From the NCBI GenBank assembly GCA_037951105.1, contig JBAMJV010005544.1:38501-102500 (forward strand): a stretch of 64,000 bases of DNA, in the 5' to 3' direction. This document shows, piece after piece, positions 38,371 through 52,200 of the stretch (positions are counted from its first letter, which is position 1; each line of letters starts with the position of its first letter). This stretch comes from Echinarachnius parma (taxonomy: Eukaryota; Echinodermata; Echinoidea; Clypeasteroida; Echinarachniidae). Made by a program: the position numbers and the translations under genes. The notes below the pieces were generated by a model. It saw only the letters and a program-made list of their open reading frames with translations, had not been told where the DNA came from and searched no databases.

Positions 38371-40151
38371 AAATTTAGCCCACTGATTGGTCAGTTCGAT
38401 GACCATGGTGACATACGCACGAGTACGCGTGTTATTTTGGGTTGACGCATGTAAATTAATTTTTGGCCATTATGACCAACCATAGTTATGAGGAGGGCTA
38501 GAGTGCTGTTATCAACCCTTTATCAAGTTTTTGCACGTATCAAGAAAGTTACTAGATCCGTTAAAGTGAAAACAAGAAAGTAACAAGCATCAATTTAGCC
38601 GCGGCATGTAATGACCAAAACGCCGCAGCAATTTAGATGAAAATGACAAAACAAAACGTCACGATTTGCTGATAAGGTTCATGTAAAGTTCGTTGATTTA
38701 TATTTTATCGTTTATCTGTAAGATCAGGGTATATGAGCACCTCCCTTCCCCCCGAAATGTCTCTTTATTCTTTCGGCGAATCAAACAATAAACATATATA
38801 GGCTTCATAGTATTTCAATTAAATCGAATTTATTTGTATTAGGTATACCACAATGTACATAATCCTTATTGCATTTAACACAAATATGAGCCATATTATA
38901 AACTGAAATATAAAATCAAGAGGTTGTTTGCATGTCACGTAAACCCTGCCAAGGTTAAAACCAATTATGTACGAGATATTATAGTCACGAGAAAACCTAT
39001 CCCCGAGTTGAAAGATAACACCGAAATATATGTAACAGTAGATTTAAATCGTTTTTTCTAGTGTTTATTGGGTACATCCTGTTCACTATAAAGGATCCGG
39101 AACGAATCTAATTGTACCAAGTCTAATTGTACCAAAACATGAAGACAACAGATGAAACAAAAGAAGAACATAATATAACATTGCGTCGTTTGAACCCTCA
39201 AATGTATTGTATACGACTCTCAATCACGAACGACAAAAACAGATATATAGATATTCGAATTTCGAGACTTTCATATTCATTCATTGTAAGTAAACGACTA
39301 ACCCATAAAAAAAGTAAAAGGAAATTGGGCATAATTTTTTCTTTCGCCCGGTTTTGATAACTGAATGGAACTGGAAACCTCTTCCCATCACACCTCCTCC
39401 ACATCTGCTTCGGGGGCTACAAACAAAAAAAGAAACCGACGTTTCTCGATGATTTGCAAATTAGTATCTTTGTCATTTGAGTAGTTCAACACAAAATCTA
39501 GGAGTATAGGAGAAAAGACAAATCGAAAGATTTTCACATCTCAAACTCATAAATAAGTCATCTATGACAGAGTGAAAGCCGTGCAGAGGTCTGGGGGAGA
39601 GGATGATGCATTATTTAACACCAGGGGTGTGAAATCGGGGGGAAAACAGAAGACATAATCACTCATAATGTTGCTGGAAAAAATGTACGTCCTCGATAAA
39701 GAAGATTATATAGCTCCGTATACCTTCGCCTTAACAAATGAACATTGACTTACAAAAACAAAAACGGTATCCTATATTAGAGTGGCATTAATAGTTTGAA
39801 TATGACGGTTGAATTGGAATAGGCGGACAAGTGCATTACTGCATGCATTTTCCACACTGAAGGATAATTACTGAAAAGAATAGGATGTTCATCAAGGGAA
39901 GTGCAATTAATTAAGCATTTTGATTTGGTTGAAGATAATCACAAATGGAGTTTTCGCATTTATAAAAAGTACTGCAAAAATACAAGAGACCCCTCAGCAT
40001 GCTTAAAGATGTTCAACCTCGAGTGCAGTGACTTTGCGACAATAGACAACCGGCTTAATCTAACAACTAATTTTGTAATGATTGTTTGTGTATCTTTTAA
40101 TTCTTCATGTGATGCAAAAAGTATAAATGTATTATTTTCTTATCGTTGCAG

Positions 40152-40218
40152 ATGCAGTCAAACAGCTTCATTTCCATGGCGATTGTCATGACAATCGCAA
40201 CACTCTTCACACAAGCAG
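40152..40218 (+). CDS. Coding exon 1: signal peptide
   Basis: The ATG lies immediately after the acceptor AG (TTATCGTTGCAG), so the 5' untranslated region must sit in an upstream exon. The 22 complete codons start MQSNSF, run through a hydrophobic stretch of Ile, Val, Met and Ala, and end TQA, a normal signal-peptidase context. One base is left over (phase 1) before the donor CAG/GTAAGTG. If exon 17226-17475 is spliced on, the start context becomes AAAAGATG, with A at -3. An internal ATG at codon 9 would shorten the signal peptide but keep the frame. Confidence 0.75.
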
Positions 40219-43200
40219 GTAAGTGATAAACTTAATGATCAAGAACATTTTTCGGATACCCCCTAACAGTAACTGTTAAATACTCGATTGTATCCACGGA
40301 TATTGCTCATAGTACGCGAATCCCAAATAATTCAAAACATGAACAACAACAACGCAATACGCATACGCTGCGCTTTTTCTGGTAGGCACGTCATGCATTA
40401 TGATTAGGCGCTGTGAATGTTGTGTGCTCTAAATCCGTGTTATAAAGCATTTTTTAAAATCAGTCAAACACGCATAACCCTAAACGACGTTCCTTCGTGC
40501 GCTCAACGCATGGATTTAGAGCGCATGCAGAAAATGCGTATATATCCCCTCCGTGGCTGCCACGGAGTGGCGATAGGCCTCTAGAAATATGTTAACATAT
40601 CCGTTAATGTAAAACGTTGACAACAAGCTGCCTTGAAATGACGCAGTTATCGACATGATCGAAGCGTGTAGTCACGAATACGTAGTGGGCGGAGGTGGGT
40701 GTACATACTCTGGAACACTGGTCAAATCTCAGCGCGCGGCGTGGCCATTTAATGGGGGTTGAATAAATATTGCACCCTAAAATTGACTAATTTAGCCCTA
40801 GAACATGAGCGGATTTTGTCACACTTATTTGATGGATTTGCCCATGATTTTTTTCTTTCTCTCGCATATCAGCTTTGTAGCCCCCTTTCTGGTACGGGAG
40901 GAGTGGGGTGAGGTTTGAAGCCCTTATCCCCCGCATTTTGTGAGAACTGTTTTTACGTTATGTTTAAAAAGTGTATTTTTTTATTTGTTAGTCAAAGACA
41001 ACTCATGACAGTAGTTTACGAAACATTGCAACAGTTTTACCGATAACTTTAATATTTTACATTCTTATACAGGAGTAATAGTGTACCATTGTAAGACAAT
41101 TTATTGAACAATGATTTAGGGTTAGATGGTATACAATGGTATACTATACTCATGTTTGCATATCACATTATAATTAAACACCTTTCTTTCTGAACAGTAT
41201 GATGTGAAAAAAATGAGTTACCCCTAAATCCGCCCTTTAAAGGGGACCACCAGGCAAAGGACAACACATTATTATATGTTTTGGTACCGTTTTGTGATAT
41301 CAAATAGATACCCAACATTTTGCAAAGGGTTGTGTAATTCATAAACAAAGCAATTAATTTCCACCACTTACGGAACCACTGCTATTTCCTGGTTCCATAC
41401 GGGCCAAGCATTTGCGAGTGCGCCAATGCTTTCACGCGTACGTCAATAGATTCCCGGATGATTCATTCGCTCTGCACAGTGCGCTCTGGCTATGCACGCA
41501 TATAGTCTACGCAATTCAGACCGCATGAACGCATGGTTGAGAATGGTGATGCGTTTTCCAATTATATATATTTTTTCTGAAAACATATTTTTGTGAACTT
41601 GTTGAAGGAATGGAATACTAAAGATGGTACCTTTCTATAATAAGAATATTATTTTTGGGTGGTGGTACCCTTTAAGCAAGCTGTAGTGTCCCTGCTTCAT
41701 CTATTGTCTACATCATTCAACATGGTTCTTCCCCCATTTTATGAGGTTATTATAAGATGCGGTGAATCGAATTTATTTTCCAACCATTAGAATGTTTATG
41801 TCAGGATTTTAACGTAAATGCAAAATATTTATATATATAATTATATATATTAATTATTAAACAGTCGATTTAATAATGTATAACGCGTTGATAATACATG
41901 AACTATATAGTATCCGAAGACACTTAATGTGGACTGCAATGTAAACACAGTGTGAGGACCATGTTCATTGTTCACTGTTAACACACTTTGATCTCAATGT
42001 GTTACACACACTGTCATCACACTGTGATATATCAATACGCTCACAGTGTGTAAAATAGTGGGCTTACAATATGCATTACTGTTTACTCACAATGAACTCA
42101 CAGTGCAGTGCGTTTACAATGTGTTCGCAATGTGTTCACAGTGTGTTCATAGTGTGATGTGTGTCGCTCCAATTTATATGTTATTCATGTAAAACTATGA
42201 CAAGTCTAACAACATTTTTATGTTTTTTAATATATTTTATCCCAAGGCTACAAATGGCTTTCCATTATTGTATAAGTCCAAATTAGAGTTAAGTTCAACT
42301 TAAGATATTTGTGAAACACCCTCCAGTAGCCCATTTCATAAAACTGTTGCAATTATTGTAAGTGTCCAATTATTGTAACTACCTTGGCAACAGCTGTAAT
42401 ACTCCATGCTGATTGACGGTTGACCAAATAATTACAATAATTGGACATTTACAACAATTGCAAGTGTTTTATTAATGAAATGGGCTACAGGCCTTTTTAG
42501 GGTTACATCACCAACGTCTCTGACATATTATTAAAGAGCAAATCGGTCTCAATCTGGTCAGTGATCTCTAATTTGTCACTCTCTTTTGCGCTCTTTTTGT
42601 ACGGTGTAGCTTTCAAGGTTTCAATATGGAAATGTAAATCCATGAATATGTATAAGAATACATATAAGTACCTGTTTGACCCAACAAATAAAGTAAAATA
42701 GCTTTAAAAAAACCAGCCAATATGTAATGCATACTGGCCAGAATCTCACCACCTACACCTATGTAGATCGCTAACGTCCCCGGTGGTGTCACCTCGTATT
42801 CAGAGGTAGGACGCATGATCGTTCTAAAGGTTGAAAATGACCCCCCATTTCGCAGGGTTTCAAGTACATTTTCAGAAAAATAGACCCCTTTTTATCGCAA
42901 AAACGAGTACAAAGTGGCCTTTAAAAGAGACCCTTATTTTTGCATTTCAGGCACATACTTGACAAAGACCCTCTATTTTCACGATTTCAAGTACACGAAC
43001 AAACAACTAGTACCCTTGCGAAATATTTTACATCTCGCGAACATCGTCGTGCATGAAAAAAAAACCTTGTAGCCATCACAAAAACATACCTAAATTTCAA
43101 ATTTTGCGAACATCGTCATGAAAGAAATTGTTGCGTACATCATCTTAAAAAAACCCCCTGTTAAACAGGGTGGAATTTCGCGTACATCGTCATGAAAAAA

Positions 43201-46200
43201 GACCCTATTTGTCAATTTCCCCGTGCAAGTAAATCTCGGGTTCACATGCGAAAAATACCCCTTTTCACTCGAAATTGTGAACGATCATGCGTGTCCATGG
43301 CCAATGTGTTGTGACACCACCGGGCTAACGTCCCCGACATATCCAATCGGTCATGTTCTGGCCAGCGATATCATTCATCCTCCTTTGGGCTCATCTTTGG
43401 AAAGTTTAGGTTATTTAGGAAAGTTCAATATGTAAATGTAAGCCCATTACATGTGCATGTATACAAACTGTGGCTTTTTGACCTAATAAACAAAGCCCAC
43501 GTTGGCTCAAAACACCCAGTTTTGTTTCTCTCCGAAAGTAGAACGTCGAAATACTATCCGGGAAGGAATTTTCGTTGATAATGCAACATATATTTTAACG
43601 TTAAATTTTAAACATATTTGTTTAGATTAAATTGTTGTTGAACTCCACGTCAATATTATTTGTTTGTGGTATTTACAACTTTTCTCAACTTTTCTTCCTG
43701 GATAATTCCCAAATGGTTGATATGTTTTTTAAAATTTTATTTCGCTTCGTATTATTTTTTATTAACCTGTCACTCTCGTTTATTTCATTTCAAAACTGGC
43801 ATCACTGATGATGTTGCCTCGCGCTTGTCCCAACCGAGTTGATTTCTTATCCTTCTGGTTTATATCAGGCATAGGCGTACCCAGGGGGGTTTGGGGGGTT
43901 CAAACCGCCCCCCCCCCCTTTGATGAAAAAGATTGTTGTTTTGGGGGTTCAAGCCCCCCTTTACAAAAATGTAAGTGGTCTCGAGGCCACTTTTAAGTGG
44001 TCTCGACCATCATAACCAGTGCTCTCGGCCTCGACATTTTTTTTTGACGGATCTCGGACTCGGCTTCGAAAAGTCTTCACCGACACCCCTCCCCCCTCGA
44101 AAAATCCTCACCGAGACCCCCCCTCGAAAATGTTGGTCGACGAAATAACCCCCCCCCCCCTTGGGTACGCCACTGATATCAGGTTAATATAGCATCTGAT
44201 CAGCACGAGCATTGAAAACAGATTTCTGGGCAATGCCACTATCAAGAAAGCTTTGTAACTCTGTGTTTATAGGACAGCACCGGTCTAGCAATCCTTATGT
44301 CTTGTGTTCGATTTCCGGCGATGCCCAAATTTAATCCTTTGCTCATTTTTCCTTTACTCTCTATGTTCCATATAAACAGACAATGCGAACGTTACATATA
44401 TTTTACAACGAAAGTATAGCATTATTGACCAATTAGGAACGTACTCGCTCATGCGAGATAGCGCGGTTTGGAGCCGCACGAGAGTATAAAACACGATTGC
44501 TTACATTAGATTATATCACTTGACAAAGTGTTGCAGAAGCGCACGAAACGTCGTGATCTTTTAGATTCCTTGTTGACCATACATTGCGAGACAAACGAAT
44601 ATCACTAGCGATATTATTTTCGAAAGTATAGCATTGTATCGTCTAAGCTGCCCAAGCCAGCTTTCTTAGGATACATGTAGATAGGCAACAAGAAGGGTGC
44701 ATCTTACTTTGGTTGAACACCACCCTATTACTTATTAGACAGTATCACACCTTGATAAAACACACAGAATGACAGAAAAGGTTTTTAAAGTAATGCGTTC
44801 ACTTCGCACAAATGTAACAGTCATCTCGGTTACCGAATCACCTGCAGCGTCCGAACAAACTAACACATTGTTCGGACAAACTAACACATAGTTGGCGTAG
44901 CTAGGGACAATATGGAAAGCAGAAAGTGGTCAAAAGGGAATGGGAGAGAGTACAATTTTCCCATGAAAGGTCATGCCTGCACCCCCAAATACAACCGGTT
45001 TTATAATTATGTTATTGTACTTCTTTCATGGCACAAACGGGAGCGGTGAGAGGGGGGGGGGGGGGGGGGGGGAGGGGGTTCATAAATCACAACCACCCCC
45101 TTTATTCCTCCTATACGCCACTGAGCAAATTATCATGATTACGGGGACAAAAATCAATGAGCAAAAAGGAGGCGTAACCTTTCGTGACAGTAAAATTACG
45201 CACACGACCTTTATTTCTTCGCCTTGGAAATGGCTGCGTATTGTGACAAGATAATTTGAAAGTGATAGGTAATGTGATTTTGACGCCCTTTTTTTCTGTT
45301 TTGTATTCTTCCCGTGAAACCGCGCTCCACTCATGCCGCTCCCGTCCAAATACTTGACGTTGTAACGATAAGTGCCTTCTTTTAACCTGATCAAATCAAT
45401 CTCTTGAGGTCTACATTTCCTTCTCGGACAAATAAGAAACTACACATTAACGGTTATCAAGTTGATGTACACACAAAAGTAATGTCTTTCCGCGTTAGCA
45501 ATCTTGTATGTTGACCTTTCAGTACAGTTTATTCATTGCACACAACGTCTCTAGAATGAGCTAGAACGAGCTAGAACGCGTTAAACATGGAAGGAATCTC
45601 CGCAATTCGAAAACGCTTCCGAACATTAAACGGATGAGATATGTGTAATTGAACCGTTCTGTAAAATTTTAATATTCTTTTACTTAAATAGATGAACTTT
45701 TTACACGTACTACTCGATACAAACCTGATCCCATTCAAATTGGGCATTTTAAAGAGAAAGTAATTAATTTAAATGTATTCAACAAAAATGATCTTTGTAT
45801 TCAGAAGTAAAATTTCCACTTCTCTATATGTGTCAATTATCAAAACAAAGTAGACTATACAAAGAGATTGTTGGTTTGCTTTTGCGATTTTTGTTGCTTG
45901 TTTCTTGTTTAAAGGGCAATGCAACTCAAGAATAGAGTTTATCCTACTTTATACATCGTAATATGCTTGTTTATTATATGTAACATTACTCCGACTCAGA
46001 TTTCTGCTTTGGAAGAAATGTGTGAAAACTCTATGGGATATATACCACTATTCACGCGAACACTGGACGCCGCCATTATTAGGTTTGTGCGACTACGGTC
46101 AATGATATGCACTAATGCATTTCAGTAGCACCAATTCAAACCATTGTCTAAATACTTGTAGATGCTTTGAAATCAGTGAAAAGCTTTTTGTTCGGCCCTA

Positions 46201-49200
46201 AGCACATACGTCAGAGTTTGCAAAGCATGTCGGGTAATTACAAGAACATGGCCGCTCTCATCACCTTTTGCCGCCGTAACAATTAGTGAAATATGGGTAT
46301 GTTCACGTAAGGATTTCATGGGATCCAGGAGGCCAAAGTTGCCAAGTTATGTATCAAATCAAATGTCTGTTCACCCTCTAAACGATAATAATAACCGAAA
46401 TACATAGTTTCATTGCGCTTTAAGGTCAAGAACATTCTCCCCGAACCAGCCCACATCGTTACGAACTAACAACACAGCAAGCTTGAATTGAAAACGTAAA
46501 CAAAAATATTTTAAGCTAAAGTGTGGTCTAAACATATTAGCAAGTACTATGGATCATCATGACCCCGTTGTGATCTGGTACATGTCTCCTTGTCCTCCTG
46601 GTCTCACCTTGTGCACAAACGAAGATCTGGCAGAGGTCAATGACGTAGCGCTCAGATCTGCCCGCCATTGGCAGGAAGTTGTGTGATGATACGAAATGAA
46701 TGAATCATGAACCCGTTTCCGTCTCACATTATTCGCTTCACAAAAGGGTTATTACACTACTCGTCAAGTTCCAGTATAGACACCGTATTTACTTTCCCTG
46801 GACTATTATTGCATTAACACACGATTGCAGAACAAAAATAGAGGTAATAAATTCCCTTATCAGGATAAAACATCTTTGCAATGTGTACTATACGCTATAT
46901 AAACTTCCCCGTTTCCTTAACTGGCCAATCAGGCGCTTACTCGCTCAAGCGGGATAGCGCGTTGCGCCTGCCATAGGGTATAAATACCCTTGCTTACAGC
47001 ATATTTGTATCATCTCACGAAGTGTTGCAGCGGCGCACGAAACGTCGTGATCTTTAGATTCCTTGTTGACCTTACATTTCGAGACAAACGAATATCATTA
47101 GCGATATTATTAACGAAACAATGTAATATTTGCATGAATCGAATTAAGTTATAATCTAACCTTTCACTCTTCAAACATCTTTATTTACCTTCTTTTTGAG
47201 TGGAGCTGTAAACTTACCGAAATGACCTTAACATATTAACGTACGAGATGCACGATTCCGCGAATGTTCAGCAGACGTATTTCTAAAATAATACCACCGA
47301 GAGTACTTGATGATATTATACCGCGGGCCAATCGTACAGAAACACGTAATGGCCCACTTATCATCGGGATTTGGAAGGATCATTAAAATGGTTTTGGCGC
47401 GAAATTTCACCGACGTTTTCCCGCGCTTCCGGGCGTTCGCAACGCTACCACTGTTTAGACAGATGTCGCTTGACTGACATCTACAAAATACTTATGTCAA
47501 TTGTCGATCTCATCGAGGTCATAAAGCTATTTTTATAAGGAGAAAAACCGAGAGGAACGCGATTAATTATCACGCGGGGTGGGCAAACTTTTGCAAAAAA
47601 AAAGGAAAGCCTGAAATCTGTCCATCTTGTTGTGATTATGAGACAACAATTATTGAACGTGGCATTTAAAGTACATTGGATAAATGGAGCTAGGGTTTTA
47701 TATTGAACATAGCTAGTATACAATGATGCACAGGCATGAGTGGATCGGTAAGAATTGGATGCACGAGTTTAACTTTGGAATGGTTTAAACCCACGAGCGT
47801 AGCGAGTGGGTTTTAGACCATTCCAAAGTTAAAAGAGTGCATCCAATTCTTACCGATCCACGAAATATGCCTGTGCAGCATTTGTTTTATAAAATGGGCG
47901 CAAAAAAATGTGAAAATATAACTTTTTCCCAGTATTGGCTAAATGGCTAAATTTACCGACGCATGCCTGTAAATTTACCGACGCATGCCTGTAAATGTAC
48001 CGATGCATGGCTAAATTTACCGACACATGCCTGTAAATTTACCGACGCATGACTGGGGAAAAATTGATTTTCACATTTTTTAAAAATTGTTTATTTTTAA
48101 ATAATATAATTTTTTGTATATCAATTCTAAAAATTTTTTTTTTATACACATTTTTTTATATTAATTTTAAAATTATTATTTATTTTTTTAAGGATTTTTA
48201 TTTTTATTTTATTTTTTTCGATCCACGAAATATGCCTGTGCAGCATTTGTTTTTATAAAATGAGCGCCAAAAACTGTGCAAATCAAACTTTAGTGAGCCA
48301 TGCATCAGTAACAATTTTTACACGCTAATTGACCAATCAGAATGCAGGGATTCTTCTACCCATTTTATAATCTAGTATACTCAATGGCCCGAATTCTCAT
48401 CAGTGGCTCAACTTGCGCCCGGCCTAAAAAGACAAAGACTACCGGTAACACTTTGCACCAGCTGACCTACTGTGTAGTTACTATGGTCCCCGGAGATATT
48501 TTGATGGTTTCCTTTCATTATCCAGTCAATCCCTTGAGTTCTGATTGTAAGCTTCAGGACAATGGGCTCTTTGAAAATCAGTCATAGAATATTCTGTCAT
48601 CAGCCAAATTGCGTCTTGGATCATCCTGGACACTGTATTGCTGGTGACATGTTATACTATGACTGAATTGCAAAGGGCCCATTGTCTTGATGCTTATAAT
48701 CAGAACTCAAAGGATTGACTGGATAATGAAGGAAAACCATTAGAATATCTCCGGGAACATAGCAACGAGACAATAGGTCTGCTGTGGTGCAAAGTGGTTA
48801 ATACCTTGTTACCGGTAGTCTTTGTCTTTTTAGGCCAGGCTCAAGTTGAGCCACTGATGAAAATTCGGGCCAATGTGATTTGAGCGAGATAGCTCATGGT
48901 CAGTGCTTTATATTATTTTGGAGGAGATAAACTGAGAGGCTGAATAAACTTCATTTGCCATGTTTTTAGAACAAGAAAGTATACTCAGTGGGCATGTATA
49001 ATAGTATAAGCCGTATACATGTAGTAAAACGCACCAAGATGTAGTGGGTCTCTTTGGTAAACAACACGGACACTAGGCGAACGAATTGAATTTAGCGAGG
49101 ATACTTGATAGCCCGTCGACTTGACGATAGTCCCTCGCCGCGTCCCGAAGACCGTCCCCTAATCTGATTAGACGCTAATTTCAGTAAAAAATTACAGCCA

Positions 49201-52200
49201 ACGTCTACCGATCTGTACAACCGTTCGTGAAAGAAAGTAACACGAATGCGTCTACAAATATATTCCTTAAACGGTTCTGTTATAACATAAGAAAACACCG
49301 TTTGTTGTATGTTATGCGGTAAATAATATCATTCATCCATCAAAATAAAAAAAAACTTTTGCCCTTTAAAATTGAGTTAAGGGATGAACATGAATCTCGA
49401 TTTACCCCAAATCTTCAATCACTTCTTTTCGCAAGTTTCCGAACCTTTTGCCCTTTACATTTCGTAAAGGGATGAACGTGAATCTCGATTTACCCCACAT
49501 CTTCAATCACTTCTTTTCTCAAGTTTCAGGCAGCCACGTATATGTTGGCTTAGTCGCCGTCACCTAGTGTCTTTCCGGTGACATCGGTGTTACCCCCCGC
49601 AAATCAGCTGAACAAATGAAGTGCTTAGTTTCAAAAGGCGCTAAATCCTCTTTCGCTAAACGATGTAAATGCTAGAATAAGCTACGTATCTAACTGTAGC
49701 ATATATAATTACGAGACAAATTAAATAATATAAAAGAAAATCAGCATTACTTTACATTTTACATTCACTTTGTCATTCGAACACATTCGGACTTACTAAC
49801 GTGTTTTTTTTCCTATTTTGATAAAGTGGATATAGCGCCTTTTGGAATTAAGATTCAGTATTTAAATGCAGAGAGTCGTCTTTAAATAACACGAGGGTCC
49901 CACTTCGTCCCCAAACAGTTTTTTTAATACATCCGTACTGTCATTTGAAACTAATTTGAGGACATTCGACTTTCATTTTAATTGTACATTCGAAAACATT
50001 CAACAACAATAATCATTGTTTGATAACGTGCTGGGGAGAAGGCTTTTCCGCCCATTTCATCTCTATAGTCATTCCCTATCGATTTCGTAAGGCCCGGTCA
50101 CATATCAACGGATAGCGTAAACGGATGCTTGACGCATAGAACATTTTCTAAATCAAATTATCCGGTTGCTTCGTGCATAAAACATTCCGCCGTATAGACC
50201 AACGTACATCGCCTGACAAGGAACGGACAAGAAACGCATGCAAACGGAGACGAACGAATTGGAAATGTTGTTTTCCGTTGGTTATCCGTTTACGCTATCC
50301 GGTGAGATGTGACCGGGCCTTTAGAAACAACCTATACAAACTCATGTGCAACATTTCGGAAAGCGTAATTTACGGAACAGTAGTTATTAAAGTCAGGATA
50401 GGATATTTTGTAAGAGTCATTATAATGTTGGGGATAAACTTATCAAGTAGACCTTATAAAAATACAATATCGTATACAGTATTAGGTAACAAGCCCAATT
50501 AAGAATGGTTGTATGAAGTTTTATTTAATTCATGTTAAAAAAGTAGAAGACACGAGAACAGCTTAATTCCAAAAGGCAATAAATGCACAGCACTAGATAA
50601 AGTTTTCTATTATACGAACTATTTCGATCATTTATATCTTAAACTAGATCCTGTAAAAATTGGATTTAGTGCCATTTGGATTTAAGCTCTCCATTATATC
50701 CATATATATATTCGATGGAAGGGGATTGCGCTGCAGGAAAGGGGCTAATGCGTCTGTCACTTAACACCAATGCTTCACAATACGGGGGGCATGCTATCGG
50801 CCACGCTCGCCTTCGATTTCAACTGACTGGTATACTGACAAGAATATTATGCGATTTCGTGGATTCAATTCGGTGACAAAGAAGCAACATGCTTTATATT
50901 TGAAAGGATAAAGATATTCAATTCAACGTTCTCGTGTGTGACTCAAACGAGATTCACCCGTCTCTTGTAAATGATTTGACGAAGCACGTACGCTACCTCC
51001 GCCCTCTATCATTGACCTTGCCGCCAAAGATCTCACTGCCCATGGCCTATAGTCACACTATAGCGTATCTCCTTCCGTTTCCTATCCGACCAAAATGCAG
51101 CGAAACGGTCAGTATCTAGCACAATTTTAAAAGTTCAATGACGCTTTGTTTCACGTGAAACGGAGCCGAATTAAACGTGTCGTACTAGTCCATTCCGTAC
51201 TTGACCCGCATCTTTTCGTTTCTAGATAGTATACCTTCCGGATGTCAACGGGATATGAAATGGAACAAGATACGCTATAGTTGGACTAGGCCTTAAGTCC
51301 CGCCGCAGACAAAACCGACTCGACCCGATCCGACTGGTTTTCAGCCTGATTAACTCAGTATGCCCTGCCTTAGGACTCCGGTTTTGCCAGTCAAGTGCCA
51401 GTCGGAGGTCATTCGAGGCCAATTCAACACGTTGGTTCGGCTCCGACTTAGCGAAAATGACTCTAGCCTGACTGAAAACCAGTCGGATCGGGTCGAGTCG
51501 GCTCTGTCTGCGCCGGGCTTAAGGGAGACACTTGTCATACCGACGACGGTCCATTATATCAGACGATTGTTATTCATCCAGACCACTCGCATTATTTCAC
51601 TTTTCGATGCAGGAACTTCACACTTCCAACAACACAGTCACACTTATTTGCAAGGGATCCATTAACTTTGTCGAATTCAAACAACCAGTTGGGGCTTCCA
51701 CATTGCTCTTGTACCTGTTTGTTTCGATTTTGTTAACAGAAGAATGGGTTTTGACTGTTTATGTCTCTATAGTTCCGGAGCGCTTTTCCATTGTAGTAAA
51801 CATCAATATTCAGTAGGAGATTAGACAATTAGACAACAATTTTCATTTTTGTTCACAAAGTTTTGACAAATCCTATGATGTAAATGGATAACTTTTAAAA
51901 GACATTTAAAAGGATAAACAATATTCAATTCAACGTTCTCTTGTGTGACTTACCACAAGTTAATCCGTCTCGCGTATTTGACGCAGCACGTACACTGCCT
52001 CCGCCCTCTATCATTGATCTTGTCGCCGCCAAGTCCCACTGCTAATAGCCCGGTCACATATCAACGGATTGCGTAAACGGACGTCAAACGGGGACTCATT
52101 TTCCATCCGTTCGTCTCCGTTCGTATGCGTTTCTTGTCCGTTCCTTGTCCGGTGATGTACGTTGTTCTATGTTTTGTACATAAAGCAATGGAGACGACTT

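Larger units (their letters stand above)
17476..40151 (+). other. AT-rich stretch without a recognised gene
   Basis: If the 17.2-kb exon belongs to the peptide gene, this is its first intron. Most of 17.5-22.9 kb and 36.4-38.0 kb shows only AT-rich sequence. Elsewhere there are short inverted-repeat elements, tandem repeats and two microsatellites, listed separately. Open frames here show no recognisable domain or compositional sign of coding, apart from the weak candidate at 35996. Confidence 0.5.

Noticed and set aside
44277..44345. tRNA gene
   Set aside because: Only a B-box-like segment is seen; no A box, cloverleaf or terminator.
47945..48052. CRISPR-like array
   Set aside because: The 22-bp units are directly adjacent with no spacers, and the DNA is eukaryotic in character.
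50934..51816. Several open frames of 60-100 codons
   Set aside because: They lie inside inverted-repeat elements and their flanks, with overlapping frames on both strands.
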